DNA from: an uncultured Ruminococcus sp.
Lineage (GTDB): Bacteria > Bacillota > Clostridia > Oscillospirales > CAG-272
NCBI GenBank assembly: GCA_902803255.1
Contig: CADCPG010000066.1
Coordinates: 1-34,966 of the forward strand
DNA: 34,966 bases
Direction: 5' to 3'
Shown piece after piece: positions 16,638-24,702 of the stretch; the first letter of the stretch is position 1; each line of letters begins with the position of its first letter. The position numbers and the translations under genes are program-made. Below the pieces are notes generated by a model. It was not told the DNA's origin and did not search any database. It saw only the letters and a program-made list of their open reading frames with translations.

Positions 16638-16684
16638 AAAAATCACAGAGACCGGGCAGCGGATATCCGCTGCCCGGTCTCTGT
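16638..16684 (-). terminator. Terminator of tRNA-Pro: perfect 40-bp palindrome with T-run on the minus strand
   Basis: Positions 16645-16684 form a perfect inverted repeat centred on GGATATCC with essentially no loop beyond the turn. Read on the minus strand it is followed by GA and five T (complement of 16638-16642), which fits a terminator for the tRNA gene that ends at 16686. On the plus strand no T-run follows, although the hairpin could still stabilise the flavodoxin mRNA end. Confidence 0.8.
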
Positions 16685-16685
16685 A

Positions 16686-16762
16686 TGGTCGGAGTGACTG
16701 GACTCGAACCAGCGGCCTCTTGGTCCCGAACCAAGCGCACTACCAAGCTGTGCCACACCCCG
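16686..16762 (-). tRNA. tRNA-Pro (anticodon CGG)
   Basis: The minus strand folds into a full cloverleaf of 77 nt with encoded CCA. The acceptor stem CGGGGTG pairs with CACTCCG (one G-U), the anticodon stem CTTGG/CCAAG encloses TTCGGGA giving anticodon CGG, and the T arm holds GGTTCGAGTCC. The tRNA reads CCG proline codons, which are frequent in this GC-rich sequence. It has its own promoter and terminator. Confidence 0.95.
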
Positions 16763-16782
16763 TTTTTTTATTTTGCCCGAAT

Positions 16783-16811
16783 ATTATACCACTTTCGGCA
16801 CTCAATGTCAA
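16783..16811 (-). promoter_or_regulatory. Consensus promoter of tRNA-Pro
   Basis: On the minus strand TTGACA (complement of 16806-16811), a 17-bp spacer and TATAAT (complement of 16783-16788) match the consensus fully and lie about 20 bp upstream of the mature tRNA 5' end. It is divergent from the promoter at 16842. Confidence 0.88.
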
Positions 16812-16841
16812 GAAGAATAATCGGCCGCCGGAAGATTTTTG

Positions 16842-16870
16842 TTGCTCACCGGGGCAAAATATGGTAAAAT
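16842..16870 (+). promoter_or_regulatory. Promoter of the NrnA-like pair
   Basis: TTGCTC (16842-16847), a 17-bp spacer and TAAAAT (16865-16870) with TGG directly before the -10. It lies about 75 bp upstream of the first DHH gene and back to back with the tRNA-Pro promoter. Confidence 0.65.
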
Positions 16871-16944
16871 ATAGAGAATCGGGCATAGCGGCAGCATTAT
16901 GCGCCGCGACGGCACAGGCAAGGTGAGAACAGAAGGATATCCAG

Positions 16945-17889
16945 ATGGACCGGTACGAAGTTATAAGGGACCTCATTGAGCGCCACGACAGGATAGCTAT
17001 ACACAGGCATACGAATCCCGACGGCGACGCCGTAGGCAGCCAGATCGGACTCAAGCACATAATACTCGACAATTACCCCGGGAAGACGGTAGTCTGCCCC
17101 GGAGATCCCCCCGGAAGGTATTCGTTCATGCCCGACTCGTCGCCCGACACCGTAGACGACTCCTTCTACGACGGAGCCCTGGCGATTGTGCTCGACACGT
17201 CGTCTGCGTCGCTCATAAGCGACGGCCGTTATGCCTCGGCAAAGACGTCTCTCAGGATCGACCACCACCTCTTCCTCGAGGAGATCTGCGGGACCGAGAT
17301 CGTCGACCCCACCTTCGAGAGCTGCTGCGGGATCATAGCCGACGCCTCGATATCGCTCGGCCTCAGGTTTTCGCCGCTTTCCGCCGGGCTGCTTTTCACC
17401 GGCATCGTGACAGACAGCGGGCGCTTCAGATACGATTCGGTGAACTCGAGGACCTTTGCCCTGGCGTCGAAGCTGATGGAGCAGGATTTCAGCACGAACG
17501 ATATATACAGGAATCTTTATTCCGACAGCTACCGCTCGATGGCAACACGCGCGAGCTTTCTGCTGAGAGTCAGATTCACCGAGCACAGGGTGGCTTATAT
17601 CTACTCGACGGCCGCCGACGTGGCCGAATCTGGCCTCGACAGCTTTTCGGCGTCTAGGGGGATGGTCGGAACGATGTCAGAGATCCGAGGGACCTGCATA
17701 TGGGTGAACTTCACCGAGTCGGACAGCGGGGTGCTGTGCGAGATACGGTCGTCGGACAGGAACATAAACGGAATAGCCGTGAAATACGGCGGAGGCGGAC
17801 ACGCCAAAGCCAGCGGAGCGACGCTTAAGGACAGGGAAGAGGCTATGAAGCTCCTCTCCGATCTCGACGCGCTCGCGGCATCCTGCTGA
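16945..17889 (+). CDS. nrnA: DHH/DHHA1 phosphoesterase, NrnA-type oligoribonuclease/pAp phosphatase (paralogue 1)
   Basis: A 314-aa protein the size of Bacillus NrnA (313 aa), an enzyme that degrades nano-RNA from the end and dephosphorylates pAp. The metal-binding DHH motifs are complete: HRHTNPDGDA (H20, H22, D26, D28), VLDTSSAS (D84), RIDHHLF (D106-H107-H108) and GIVTDSGRFRYDS; the C-terminal DHHA1 domain ends with KYGGGGHAKASGAT, the substrate-binding GGGH loop. AGAAGGAT at 16931-16938 is the ribosome binding site. A related but clearly diverged paralogue follows 115 nt downstream. Substrate could be nano-RNA, cyclic dinucleotide breakdown products (pApA/pGpG) or pAp; GdpP is excluded as there are no membrane or GGDEF segments. 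Confidence 0.85.
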   Translation: MDRYEVIRDLIERHDRIAIHRHTNPDGDAVGSQIGLKHIILDNYPGKTVVCPGDPPGRYSFMPDSSPDTVDDSFYDGALAIVLDTSSASLISDGRYASAKTSLRIDHHLFLEEICGTEIVDPTFESCCGIIADASISLGLRFSPLSAGLLFTGIVTDSGRFRYDSVNSRTFALASKLMEQDFSTNDIYRNLYSDSYRSMATRASFLLRVRFTEHRVAYIYSTAADVAESGLDSFSASRGMVGTMSEIRGTCIWVNFTESDSGVLCEIRSSDRNINGIAVKYGGGGHAKASGATLKDREEAMKLLSDLDALAASC

Positions 17890-18004
17890 CATATCCTCAG
17901 TCATTCGTCGCGGCAATTCGTTACCTTCCACAGGCACCTCCCGAAGACGGCTGGCGGTCGCACGTAACTGCTGATATTATCAGAATATATACGGAGAAAC
18001 TCTT

Positions 18005-19015
18005 ATGGAACGCACAGATGCCTTGAAGGCGATAATGGAGAAGATACTTGAATACGACAAGATCGTCATCAGCAGGCACATAAGGCCCGACGGCGATGCC
18101 GCAGGCTCGTCAGGAGGCCTCTGCGGGCTCCTCAGAGCGTCTTTCCCCGATAAGACAGTCATCGTATGCAACTCTGACAGGTCGCGCAAGATGGGCTTCC
18201 TTTCCGTCCCTGAGACGTCTCCCGGTGAGCTCCCCGAAGGCTGGTTCGGCGACGCCCTCGCTATCGTCACAGACACGGCGACGTCTGACCGCATATCTAA
18301 CCCCCGCATATCCGAAGCCGGCTTCATTATCAAGATCGACCACCACATCGACACCGAGCGGTACGGTGACATTAACTGGATTGAAGACGGACGCGCCTCA
18401 TGCAGCGAGATGATAGCGATCTTCGCCTCGGCCTTTCCCGACCGGCTGAAGCTGACGCCGGAGGCGGCGGCCTGCCTCTATACCGGCATCGTCACCGACA
18501 CCGGCCGCTTCAGGCACCGCGGGGTCGACGCCGAGACTTTCGGTGCTGCTGCGTTCCTTCTGGGTTCGGGTATCGACACCGAGAAGATCTACGCCGAACT
18601 CTATCTCGACGACATATCCTTCCTCAAATACAAGTCGGCGGTATACGATTCGATCGAACTCACTCCGAACGGCGTCGCCTATGTCTTCATACCTCTTTCG
18701 ATGCGCGACAGGTTCGGACTTGACGCCGAGTCGGCGTCCCTCGCCGTTTCCTTCCTCGAATCGATCAGAGGGAGCCTCATCTGGATTGCTTTCATTGAGA
18801 ACGGCAGCGACGACCCCGCAGGAGCCGGTACGGTGCGCGTCAGGCTCCGTTCAAGATTTCTGGATATAGATGCCGTAGCCGCGAAGTACGGAGGCGGAGG
18901 GCACGCCAGAGCCGCAGGAGCGACGCTCCGCGACAGGGAGGAGATAACTGACGTACTTGCAGACGCCGACCGGCTGCTCGGAGAATTCAAATCCTCCAAC
19001 GCTGATCTTATCTGA
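18005..19015 (+). CDS. DHH/DHHA1 phosphoesterase, NrnA-type (paralogue 2)
   Basis: A 336-aa paralogue of the preceding gene, sharing all catalytic motifs: SRHIRPDGDA (H25, D29, D31), IVTDTATSD (D90), KIDHHID (D112-H113-H114), GIVTDTGRFRHRG and KYGGGGHARAAGAT. It is about 20 residues longer, mainly in a loop of the DHHA1 domain (ENGSDDPAGAGT). Divergence from paralogue 1 outside the motifs is considerable, so the duplication is old or one copy was acquired, and the two may have split substrates (for example nano-RNA versus pAp or cyclic-dinucleotide products). CGGAG about 8 nt before the ATG is its ribosome binding site. It ends at a bidirectional terminator shared with the convergent lipoprotein gene. 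Confidence 0.82.
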   Translation: MERTDALKAIMEKILEYDKIVISRHIRPDGDAAGSSGGLCGLLRASFPDKTVIVCNSDRSRKMGFLSVPETSPGELPEGWFGDALAIVTDTATSDRISNPRISEAGFIIKIDHHIDTERYGDINWIEDGRASCSEMIAIFASAFPDRLKLTPEAAACLYTGIVTDTGRFRHRGVDAETFGAAAFLLGSGIDTEKIYAELYLDDISFLKYKSAVYDSIELTPNGVAYVFIPLSMRDRFGLDAESASLAVSFLESIRGSLIWIAFIENGSDDPAGAGTVRVRLRSRFLDIDAVAAKYGGGGHARAAGATLRDREEITDVLADADRLLGEFKSSNADLI

Positions 19016-19044
19016 TATCAGTATAAACAGTTCCCCGTTATAAA

Positions 19045-19086
19045 AACATCCCCGGGACCGCGGCATTGCCGCGTCCCGGGGCTTTT
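19045..19086. terminator. Bidirectional intrinsic terminator between convergent genes
   Basis: CCCCGGGA (19050-19057) pairs with TCCCGGGG (19074-19081) and CGCGGC (19059-19064) with GCCGCG (19068-19073) around an ATT loop with one bulged C. The plus strand is followed by CTTTTC; the minus strand by ATGTTTTTAT. It can end both the NrnA-like gene and the minus-strand lipoprotein operon. Confidence 0.88.
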
Positions 19087-19102
19087 CGGCCGGGAGGCCG
19101 TC

Positions 19103-20881
19103 TTACTGCTTTTCGACCGCGGTGAAGAGGTATGCGGGGAACTGAGTCACGCCTACGTTCTTCGCGTTTTCGCCTGTGATGTACGATGTGGCGCTCGCGC
19201 TGATCGTGCTGTAGGTGTTGTACGTGCCGAGATATCTGTCGCTTCCGGCGACGTTCGCGATGAGCACGGCGCTTCCGGCATCGAAGGTATATACGGCGGA
19301 CGGAGTGTCGGTGATCCTGACGCCTGCCTTGCCGGCGGTATACTCGTAGATGTCGAGATAGTTCTTCTTGCCGTCCTTCATGAAGTACATGCGGTATCCG
19401 CCGTCCTGAGCCTCGAGGAAGACGTCGACGCCCTTCTCGACCTTTTCTTCAAGCGCGAAGTAGTTGCCGCTCATCTCTCCGCTGAACCAGAGGTCCTTTT
19501 CGAGCTTGGCCTGGGTGAGACCGAACTTGTATGCCTTGCCGGTCTCGGGTGTCGTGACTTTGGTCACGGTGTACTCCTTGGCGGAGGCAGCGTCGACCGT
19601 CACGATGTAGTCGGCGGTCGCCGTCTCGGTGCCGCACTTGAAGGTGGCTGTAAGCTTGACCTTGGTCTCGGCGGCCGGGAGCTTCACGGTGAGCTTTCCG
19701 CCGCTGACCGCGGCGCAGGCGTTGTCGGACGCGTAGCTGATCGCGACGTCGGTGTAGCTCTTGCCTGTGGTCTGCAGATCGATGTCGCCGTCCTTCGTCA
19801 CCTTTTCGGGGACGGTGAGGTTGGCTTTTTCAAATTCGATCTTTTCGGCCGCGGTCTTCTCGCCGAGCGCCTTGTACTCGAAGGCGTCCTTCGTGACGGG
19901 AGTGAGATAGAAGGCTCCGTCGTAAACGCATACTACGCCTGTCGCGTCGGCGGTCCAGCCGAGGTGCTCGGCGTGTGCCTTCTTGAAGGCTTCGGCGTCT
20001 TCCTTTGTGAGCGGGCAGACGGAGGAGGAGATCCTGATGTAGGACTCGAGCTCGCCGAGCTTGAATTTGTAATAGCCGCTGCCGGCGTCCTCACCGGTGA
20101 TCTCGACGCCCTTGATCGTGACGAGCGCGGCCTGTTTGCCGGTGAGAGCCTCGTCCTTGAGCGATTTGGCGTTCTTGAAGGCTTCGGTGTAGTCCGCCGG
20201 TGTGACGGCTTCGCCGTCGCCGGTCTTTTCGACGGTCGCGTCGATTATTTCAAGCGTTCCGTTGTATGTGTCTTTTTTGCCGGTGATCGATACGGTCGAG
20301 CCGGCGGCAAGGCCGAGGTCGGCCACAGGGTCGGCTGACATGTTGTAGACGTAGTAGCCTCCGCCGACGCCCTCCACGTAGAGTCCGTTCGACGAATTGC
20401 CTTTCGATTTTGCTATGATGCCGGTGACGGTGCCCCTGACGACCACGGGCGCTTTGTTCTCGGCCGCCGCAAATTCGGCATAGCCGGATTCGGCATACGC
20501 GGGGATCGTGTAGTCGAAGGAGAGGTCGGTCTTGTTGCCTTCGGCGTCTGAGAGCGTCGCGGTGAGTTTGTATTTCACCTCTTCAGGTGTCTTTTCGTCG
20601 ACGTCGATCGAGGCGAACTTGCCGTCGTCGGTGATCGCCACCTTGTCGGAGTCGGCCGACCAGGTCACTTTGTAGTCGTTGTCGCCTATGCGGACAACGC
20701 TGACTCTCCTGAAATCGGAAGGTGTCACGGCGGGTTCATTCTTGTACATCTCGAACAGATAGCTGCGGGCCGATTCGAGAGTGGACGACGGTCCGTCGGG
20801 CTTATCGGTCTTGCACCCGGCAAGACTTAAGATCAGCATCAGCGCGCAGAGAGCGATGCAGATCATACTTCTTTTCTTCAT
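19103..20881 (-). CDS. Surface lipoprotein with Ig-like and OB-like domains
   Basis: A 592-aa protein with a lipoprotein signal peptide (MKKRSMICIALC..., lipobox LAGC, C23), so anchored outside the membrane. Visible architecture: an Ig-like beta domain (about 40-128, with VTWSADSDK), an OB-like domain (143-220, APVVVRGTVTG then SITGKKDTYNGTLEI), a second OB-like stretch (248-335), another Ig-like domain (345-430) and a beta-rich C-terminal domain (440-592) with YLDIYEY and YLGTYNTY. No catalytic motif was recognised. It is the last gene of the operon, 61 nt after the nuclease lipoprotein, which also has OB-like domains. A role in binding nucleic acid or polymer for the nuclease is a reasonable inference; generic cell-surface adhesion is an alternative. 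Confidence 0.7.
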   Translation of the reverse strand: MKKRSMICIALCALMLILSLAGCKTDKPDGPSSTLESARSYLFEMYKNEPAVTPSDFRRVSVVRIGDNDYKVTWSADSDKVAITDDGKFASIDVDEKTPEEVKYKLTATLSDAEGNKTDLSFDYTIPAYAESGYAEFAAAENKAPVVVRGTVTGIIAKSKGNSSNGLYVEGVGGGYYVYNMSADPVADLGLAAGSTVSITGKKDTYNGTLEIIDATVEKTGDGEAVTPADYTEAFKNAKSLKDEALTGKQAALVTIKGVEITGEDAGSGYYKFKLGELESYIRISSSVCPLTKEDAEAFKKAHAEHLGWTADATGVVCVYDGAFYLTPVTKDAFEYKALGEKTAAEKIEFEKANLTVPEKVTKDGDIDLQTTGKSYTDVAISYASDNACAAVSGGKLTVKLPAAETKVKLTATFKCGTETATADYIVTVDAASAKEYTVTKVTTPETGKAYKFGLTQAKLEKDLWFSGEMSGNYFALEEKVEKGVDVFLEAQDGGYRMYFMKDGKKNYLDIYEYTAGKAGVRITDTPSAVYTFDAGSAVLIANVAGSDRYLGTYNTYSTISASATSYITGENAKNVGVTQFPAYLFTAVEKQ

Positions 20882-20942
20882 TGATCATTTCTGCCTTTCG
20901 TTATGTGTGATTTGTAAAAGCACGGACGGGGCGGCGCGGTGC

Positions 20943-22310
20943 TCAGCCGGCGACGGTGATGTCGGAGGGGGTGAAGACCTTGATCTGATAATTGCCGTCG
21001 TATTTGTCTATCATGCCCCTGACTCCGATCGTCTTACCCTCGTATTCCTTCGCGGTGACGAGTTCACCCGATGAGTCGCGGAGGACGGCGGTGCGGACGG
21101 TGAATGTGCTGCCGCCGGCCTCGACGGTCAGAGTCATCGCTCCGTACTGGGAGCTTTCGGTGTTGTCTGTCGTATAGACGCTCACGACCTTCAGGCCGTC
21201 CATCGACACCGTTGTGTTGACCGAGAGCTCGGCGAGACGGTATTTCTGCACCTTCCCGTCGGAGTCGGTGATCTCGACCTCAGAGGAGGTGAGCTCCTCG
21301 GGAGTGAGCTTTACGAACGCCGGAGCGAAGCCGTCGCCGATCTTCTGGATGTTGCCGGGGTCGTCGGGCTTCATCTGACGGTAGGTGAGTCCGCTTACCT
21401 GCCAGCTGTCGCCCGCTTCGTAGTACTGTACCGTGCCCACGATGCGCGAGCGGTTGCCGACCGAGAGGATCTCGAGGCCCTCTCCCGACAGACCGTAGCC
21501 GTAATAAACCGTCATACCGAAGTAGATGCCCGATTCGGCGTCATAGTCCTCGACGTATACGGTATTGGAGTTGTTGATCGTGATGACGCCTTCGAAAGCC
21601 ACCTTCTTGCCGTTGTAGTCGGACACGTGCAGGCGAAGCTCGCGAAGCGTCAGCTCGACGGCGTCTCCGTAGTAGAAATCGGGGTCGCGTTTTCCCGAGT
21701 GGATGTTGAGTTTCTGCGCCTTCGCCTGGGCGATCGCCGCGGTGCAGGTGCTTCCGTAGATGTTGTTGGCCGACGACGAGGCGATCGCGAGCCCGTTCTG
21801 CAGGATCTCGATGTTCAGGTTCCGGTAATCGCTGCTGTTCGGCGTCCTGTACCAGACCCATACGAGGTATCTGCCGCCCGTGGAGTCGGCGTTCCATTCG
21901 GCGGTATCCGATTCGATGTAGATCGACGAGGCTCCTGAGAGCTTTTCTTTGGTGAAATCGGAGGCCTTCTTGCCCCACTCCTCGATCTTGCCGGTCGATT
22001 CGGGGGTGTTGATGGCTATGTATCTCGCCTTGAACAGGCCCGATTCCATGACGGTCTCAGGGACGTTGAAATGGGTGGTGTCGCCGTCGACAAAGGTGTG
22101 GACGGTGACTTCCTGCTTCTTCGTGGCGGTCCCGCCGATGTCGAGCTTCACCTCGGCCGCGTAGTCCTTCACGTCTCCGGACTGGGGGCTGTCGGTGCCG
22201 CCGTCGCTCCCGCCCGTACTCTTGCAGGAGGAAAGGAGGAGCGGCAGCATGACGAATGCGGCCAGCAGACACGATATTAGCGCTGAACGCGCCTTTTTTA
22301 TGTGTGGCAT
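20943..22310 (-). CDS. SNase-like (thermonuclease family) lipoprotein with OB-like domains
   Basis: A 455-aa exported lipoprotein (lipobox LLSSC, C29). Residues about 68-208 form a staphylococcal-nuclease-like domain: HTFVDGDTTHF (D75, D77), ARYIAINTPEST (R96, N101, T102, E104) and GGRYLVWVW (R147) align with SNase D19/D21, R35, D40-T41-E43 and R87. The Ca ligand D40 is Asn here. Two OB-like domains follow (about 215-310 with GKKVAFEGVITI, and 350-455 with GKTIGVRGMIDKYDGNYQIKV). Predicted to cut DNA or RNA at the cell surface. Start: ATG 22310; an in-frame TTG at 22319 is possible, and neither has a clear Shine-Dalgarno. It lies 31 nt downstream of the ABC binding protein, suggesting that cleavage products are imported. 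Confidence 0.82.
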   Translation of the reverse strand: MPHIKKARSALISCLLAAFVMLPLLLSSCKSTGGSDGGTDSPQSGDVKDYAAEVKLDIGGTATKKQEVTVHTFVDGDTTHFNVPETVMESGLFKARYIAINTPESTGKIEEWGKKASDFTKEKLSGASSIYIESDTAEWNADSTGGRYLVWVWYRTPNSSDYRNLNIEILQNGLAIASSSANNIYGSTCTAAIAQAKAQKLNIHSGKRDPDFYYGDAVELTLRELRLHVSDYNGKKVAFEGVITINNSNTVYVEDYDAESGIYFGMTVYYGYGLSGEGLEILSVGNRSRIVGTVQYYEAGDSWQVSGLTYRQMKPDDPGNIQKIGDGFAPAFVKLTPEELTSSEVEITDSDGKVQKYRLAELSVNTTVSMDGLKVVSVYTTDNTESSQYGAMTLTVEAGGSTFTVRTAVLRDSSGELVTAKEYEGKTIGVRGMIDKYDGNYQIKVFTPSDITVAG

Positions 22311-22341
22311 TTTGTTCAAATGAGTCGGGCCGCGGCGGGGA

Positions 22342-23760
22342 TCAGCCGTTGTACTCGCACTCGTCGATCGCGTCGGCGAATGCCTTGTCGATCGCGGCGT
22401 CGAGGTTCGCTCCGCCGTCGAGAGTGAGGCACTTCACGAGCAGAGCGCCGACCTGGTCTCTGGCCGTCGAGGAGCCCTTGAAGGCGGGAGAGGTGTAGTA
22501 GGCGGATTCCTGATCAAGGCAGACCTTGGCGGAGAGAGCCGAGATATAGCTGCCGCCGTCGGCCTTCTCAAGGAATGCGGCGTACTGCGGGTTGTCCTTG
22601 ACCGACTTGATGACGGGAACGTAGCCCGACGCCATCGAGAATTCGGCCTGGAATTCGACGCTCGTGGTGAGGAATTTCACGAAGAGCCACGACGCGATGA
22701 CTTCCTGGGGATCGGCTTTCTTGAATATGCAGATCGAGGGGCCCTGGGAGATGACCTTCGGGTTCGACGCGTCGACCTGAGGGACGCTGGCGATGCCTAC
22801 TTCGAACGGATACTTTCCGTCAGCTCCGGCAGCGGGACGCTGATGCGTTGCTCCGGCGGACGAACCGATCGACATGTAGCTCTTCGTGCCGCTCTCGGCG
22901 GTGAAGAGTCCGGAGGTGTAGGAACCGTAGAGCGACTGAGTGGTGAGGTAGGACGACTGATACCAGTTCCTGAACGTCTTGATGAATTCCTTGTTCTTCG
23001 CGTTGTTGAAGAGATAGTGGTCGCCTGTCGCGGAGGTGTAGGGCGAGCCGTACTGTTCGCACATCGTGATGAACCAGTTCGCCTCGGAGTCGTATCCGAG
23101 CGGGATCGATCCGGGGTCGATCTCCTTTATCTTCCTGCAGACATCCTCGAGCTCGGTCCATGTCGTCGGGACCTTGAGGCCGTTCTGATCGAAGAAGGTC
23201 TTGTTGTAGTAGAGGACCTCGGTGGACTTTGAGAAGGGCATCGAGTACATGAGACCGTCGCCGAACTGTCTGCCTTCCTCGTAATAGCCTTTGATGAAGT
23301 CGGCCTTCTGTTCGTCGGTGAGGCCGAGGATCTCGGTAGAGCCGTCGGCTCTGTTGACGGTGAGCTTGCTGTCGATCAGGTTGTCGAGCGTGGCGACGGC
23401 TCCGGCGATGTTGTACAGAGCCACATGGTCGGGATAGCAGTAGGCGAGGCTCGGCTGTCCGCCGACCGTGATCTCGGTGGAGATCTGGTCTCTCACGTCG
23501 TCATATCCTCCGACCTGTTCGGATACCACTGTGATGTTAGGATAGAGTTTGTTGAACTCCTCGATGTATATGTTGAGAACATCGGAGAGATTCGAGCCCA
23601 TCGTGTGGTAGAAGGTGATCGTGACGGGAGAACCGCTGTATCCGCCTTCCGGGACTTCGAAGTTCGGGATCGCCCTCTTCGGCGAGCAGGCCGCGAACGA
23701 AGCGAGAGCGAGGACGGCCAGCATCATGACCGCCGCGATTTTGAGCATTCTTTTCTTCAT
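22342..23760 (-). CDS. ABC transporter extracellular solute-binding lipoprotein (family 1, UgpB-like)
   Basis: A 472-aa lipoprotein (lipobox FAAC, C25) of the cluster B/family 1 binding proteins used by CUT1 importers. VTITFYHTMG near the start, FNKLYPNITVV, GGQPSLAYCYPDH, the MPFSKSTEVLYYNKTFFDQNG segment and GPSICIFKKADPQEV..ASWLFVKFLT are typical; the MPFS-ST-VLYYNK motif is closest to glycerol-3-phosphate (UgpB) binding proteins. The start at 23760 (MKKRMLKIAA) gives a normal signal peptide; an upstream ATG at 23787 has no ribosome binding site. It follows its permeases by 36 nt and precedes the nuclease lipoprotein. The ligand is unknown: a sugar, a glycerophosphodiester, or, given the context, a nucleotide or nucleoside. 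Confidence 0.9.
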   Translation of the reverse strand: MKKRMLKIAAVMMLAVLALASFAACSPKRAIPNFEVPEGGYSGSPVTITFYHTMGSNLSDVLNIYIEEFNKLYPNITVVSEQVGGYDDVRDQISTEITVGGQPSLAYCYPDHVALYNIAGAVATLDNLIDSKLTVNRADGSTEILGLTDEQKADFIKGYYEEGRQFGDGLMYSMPFSKSTEVLYYNKTFFDQNGLKVPTTWTELEDVCRKIKEIDPGSIPLGYDSEANWFITMCEQYGSPYTSATGDHYLFNNAKNKEFIKTFRNWYQSSYLTTQSLYGSYTSGLFTAESGTKSYMSIGSSAGATHQRPAAGADGKYPFEVGIASVPQVDASNPKVISQGPSICIFKKADPQEVIASWLFVKFLTTSVEFQAEFSMASGYVPVIKSVKDNPQYAAFLEKADGGSYISALSAKVCLDQESAYYTSPAFKGSSTARDQVGALLVKCLTLDGGANLDAAIDKAFADAIDECEYNG

Positions 23761-23796
23761 TGTGTTTACCGTTCCCTGATGTGACATCGCCGGGCG

Positions 23797-24693
23797 TCAG
23801 CCCTTTATACCGCTTCTGGAAACGCCTTTCATAATGTATTTTCTGAGGAAAACGAATACGAGGAAGAGCGGGATCGAGACGAGCGCGACAGCGGCCATCT
23901 GGACCGGGAAGTTCGTCGTGCCGTCATCGTAGACCAGGTTCATTGAACGCAGTCCGTTCGTGATGAGCTTGTGTGCCTCGTCGTTGGCGACCAGGCGCGG
24001 CCAGATATACGAGTTCCAGGCTCCCATCATCTTGAGTATCGTGATCGAGATCAGCGTCGGCAGCGACAGCGGGACCATGACCTTCCACAGGTACTTGATG
24101 TCGGACGTCCCGTCGACCTTGGCGGCCAGATACAGCTCGTCCGGGATCTGGAGAAAGTTCTGCCGGAGCAGATAGATGTAGAATACGCTCACGAGGAAGG
24201 GGATAATCAGGACGCGGTAGGTGTGCATCCAGTCGAGCTCGTTGACCGTTATGTAGTTCGTGATGGTGAAGAGCTCGCCGGGGATCATCATCGTGGCGAG
24301 CATCCCGGCGAACAGGATGTTCTTTCCCCTGAACTCGAGCCTTGCCAGCGCGAACGCGGTGATGACGGTGATCACGAGCGAGAGGAGCGTCGAAGATACG
24401 CCGACTATCATCGTGTTTACGAACAGACGGCCGAGATTTCCGGCCCTGAAGGCTTCCGCGTAGTTGGAGAACATGAACTTGCGCGGGATGAATGTCGGGA
24501 CGCTGAGCTCGTATTCCTCTCTGTCCTTGAGCGACGAGTTGATCATCCAGTAGAACGGGAAGATGACGGCCAGCGCGATGACGATCAGGAAAAAGTAGAC
24601 AAGTATCTTTGAGATTATGACGGATACCCGCTGTCCGCGCTTGACGCCGGACATGTCCTTTGCCGACATTACGTGATTCGTGTTTTCAGACAT
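23797..24693 (-). CDS. ABC transporter permease, CUT1 family (UgpE/MalG-like)
   Basis: A 298-aa inner-membrane permease with about six membrane helices after a hydrophilic N-terminus. The EAA loop that contacts the ATPase reads ELYLAAKVDGTSDIKYLWKV-MVPLSLP, and PFYWMINSSLKD near the start plus NSYIWPRLV are typical of MalG/UgpE-type subunits. GAGG 7 nt before the ATG is the ribosome binding site, and the gap to the previous permease is only 9 nt. It pairs with the permease at 24703 to form the translocation pore of the importer. Confidence 0.93.
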   Translation of the reverse strand: MSENTNHVMSAKDMSGVKRGQRVSVIISKILVYFFLIVIALAVIFPFYWMINSSLKDREEYELSVPTFIPRKFMFSNYAEAFRAGNLGRLFVNTMIVGVSSTLLSLVITVITAFALARLEFRGKNILFAGMLATMMIPGELFTITNYITVNELDWMHTYRVLIIPFLVSVFYIYLLRQNFLQIPDELYLAAKVDGTSDIKYLWKVMVPLSLPTLISITILKMMGAWNSYIWPRLVANDEAHKLITNGLRSMNLVYDDGTTNFPVQMAAVALVSIPLFLVFVFLRKYIMKGVSRSGIKG

Positions 24694-24702
24694 GGCGGCA
24701 CC

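Noticed and set aside
16645..16684. Perfect palindrome as a transposon end or site-specific recombination site
   Set aside because: No transposase or integrase nearby, and its position directly after the tRNA with a T-run on the same strand is explained by termination.
16686..16762. tRNA-Pro as an attachment site of an integrated element
   Set aside because: No integrase, no repeat of the tRNA 3' end elsewhere in the window and no shift in gene type on either side that would mark an island boundary.
23761..23787. Upstream ATG at 23787 as the start of the solute-binding protein
   Set aside because: It would place nine extra residues before a normal lipoprotein signal peptide and has no ribosome binding site.
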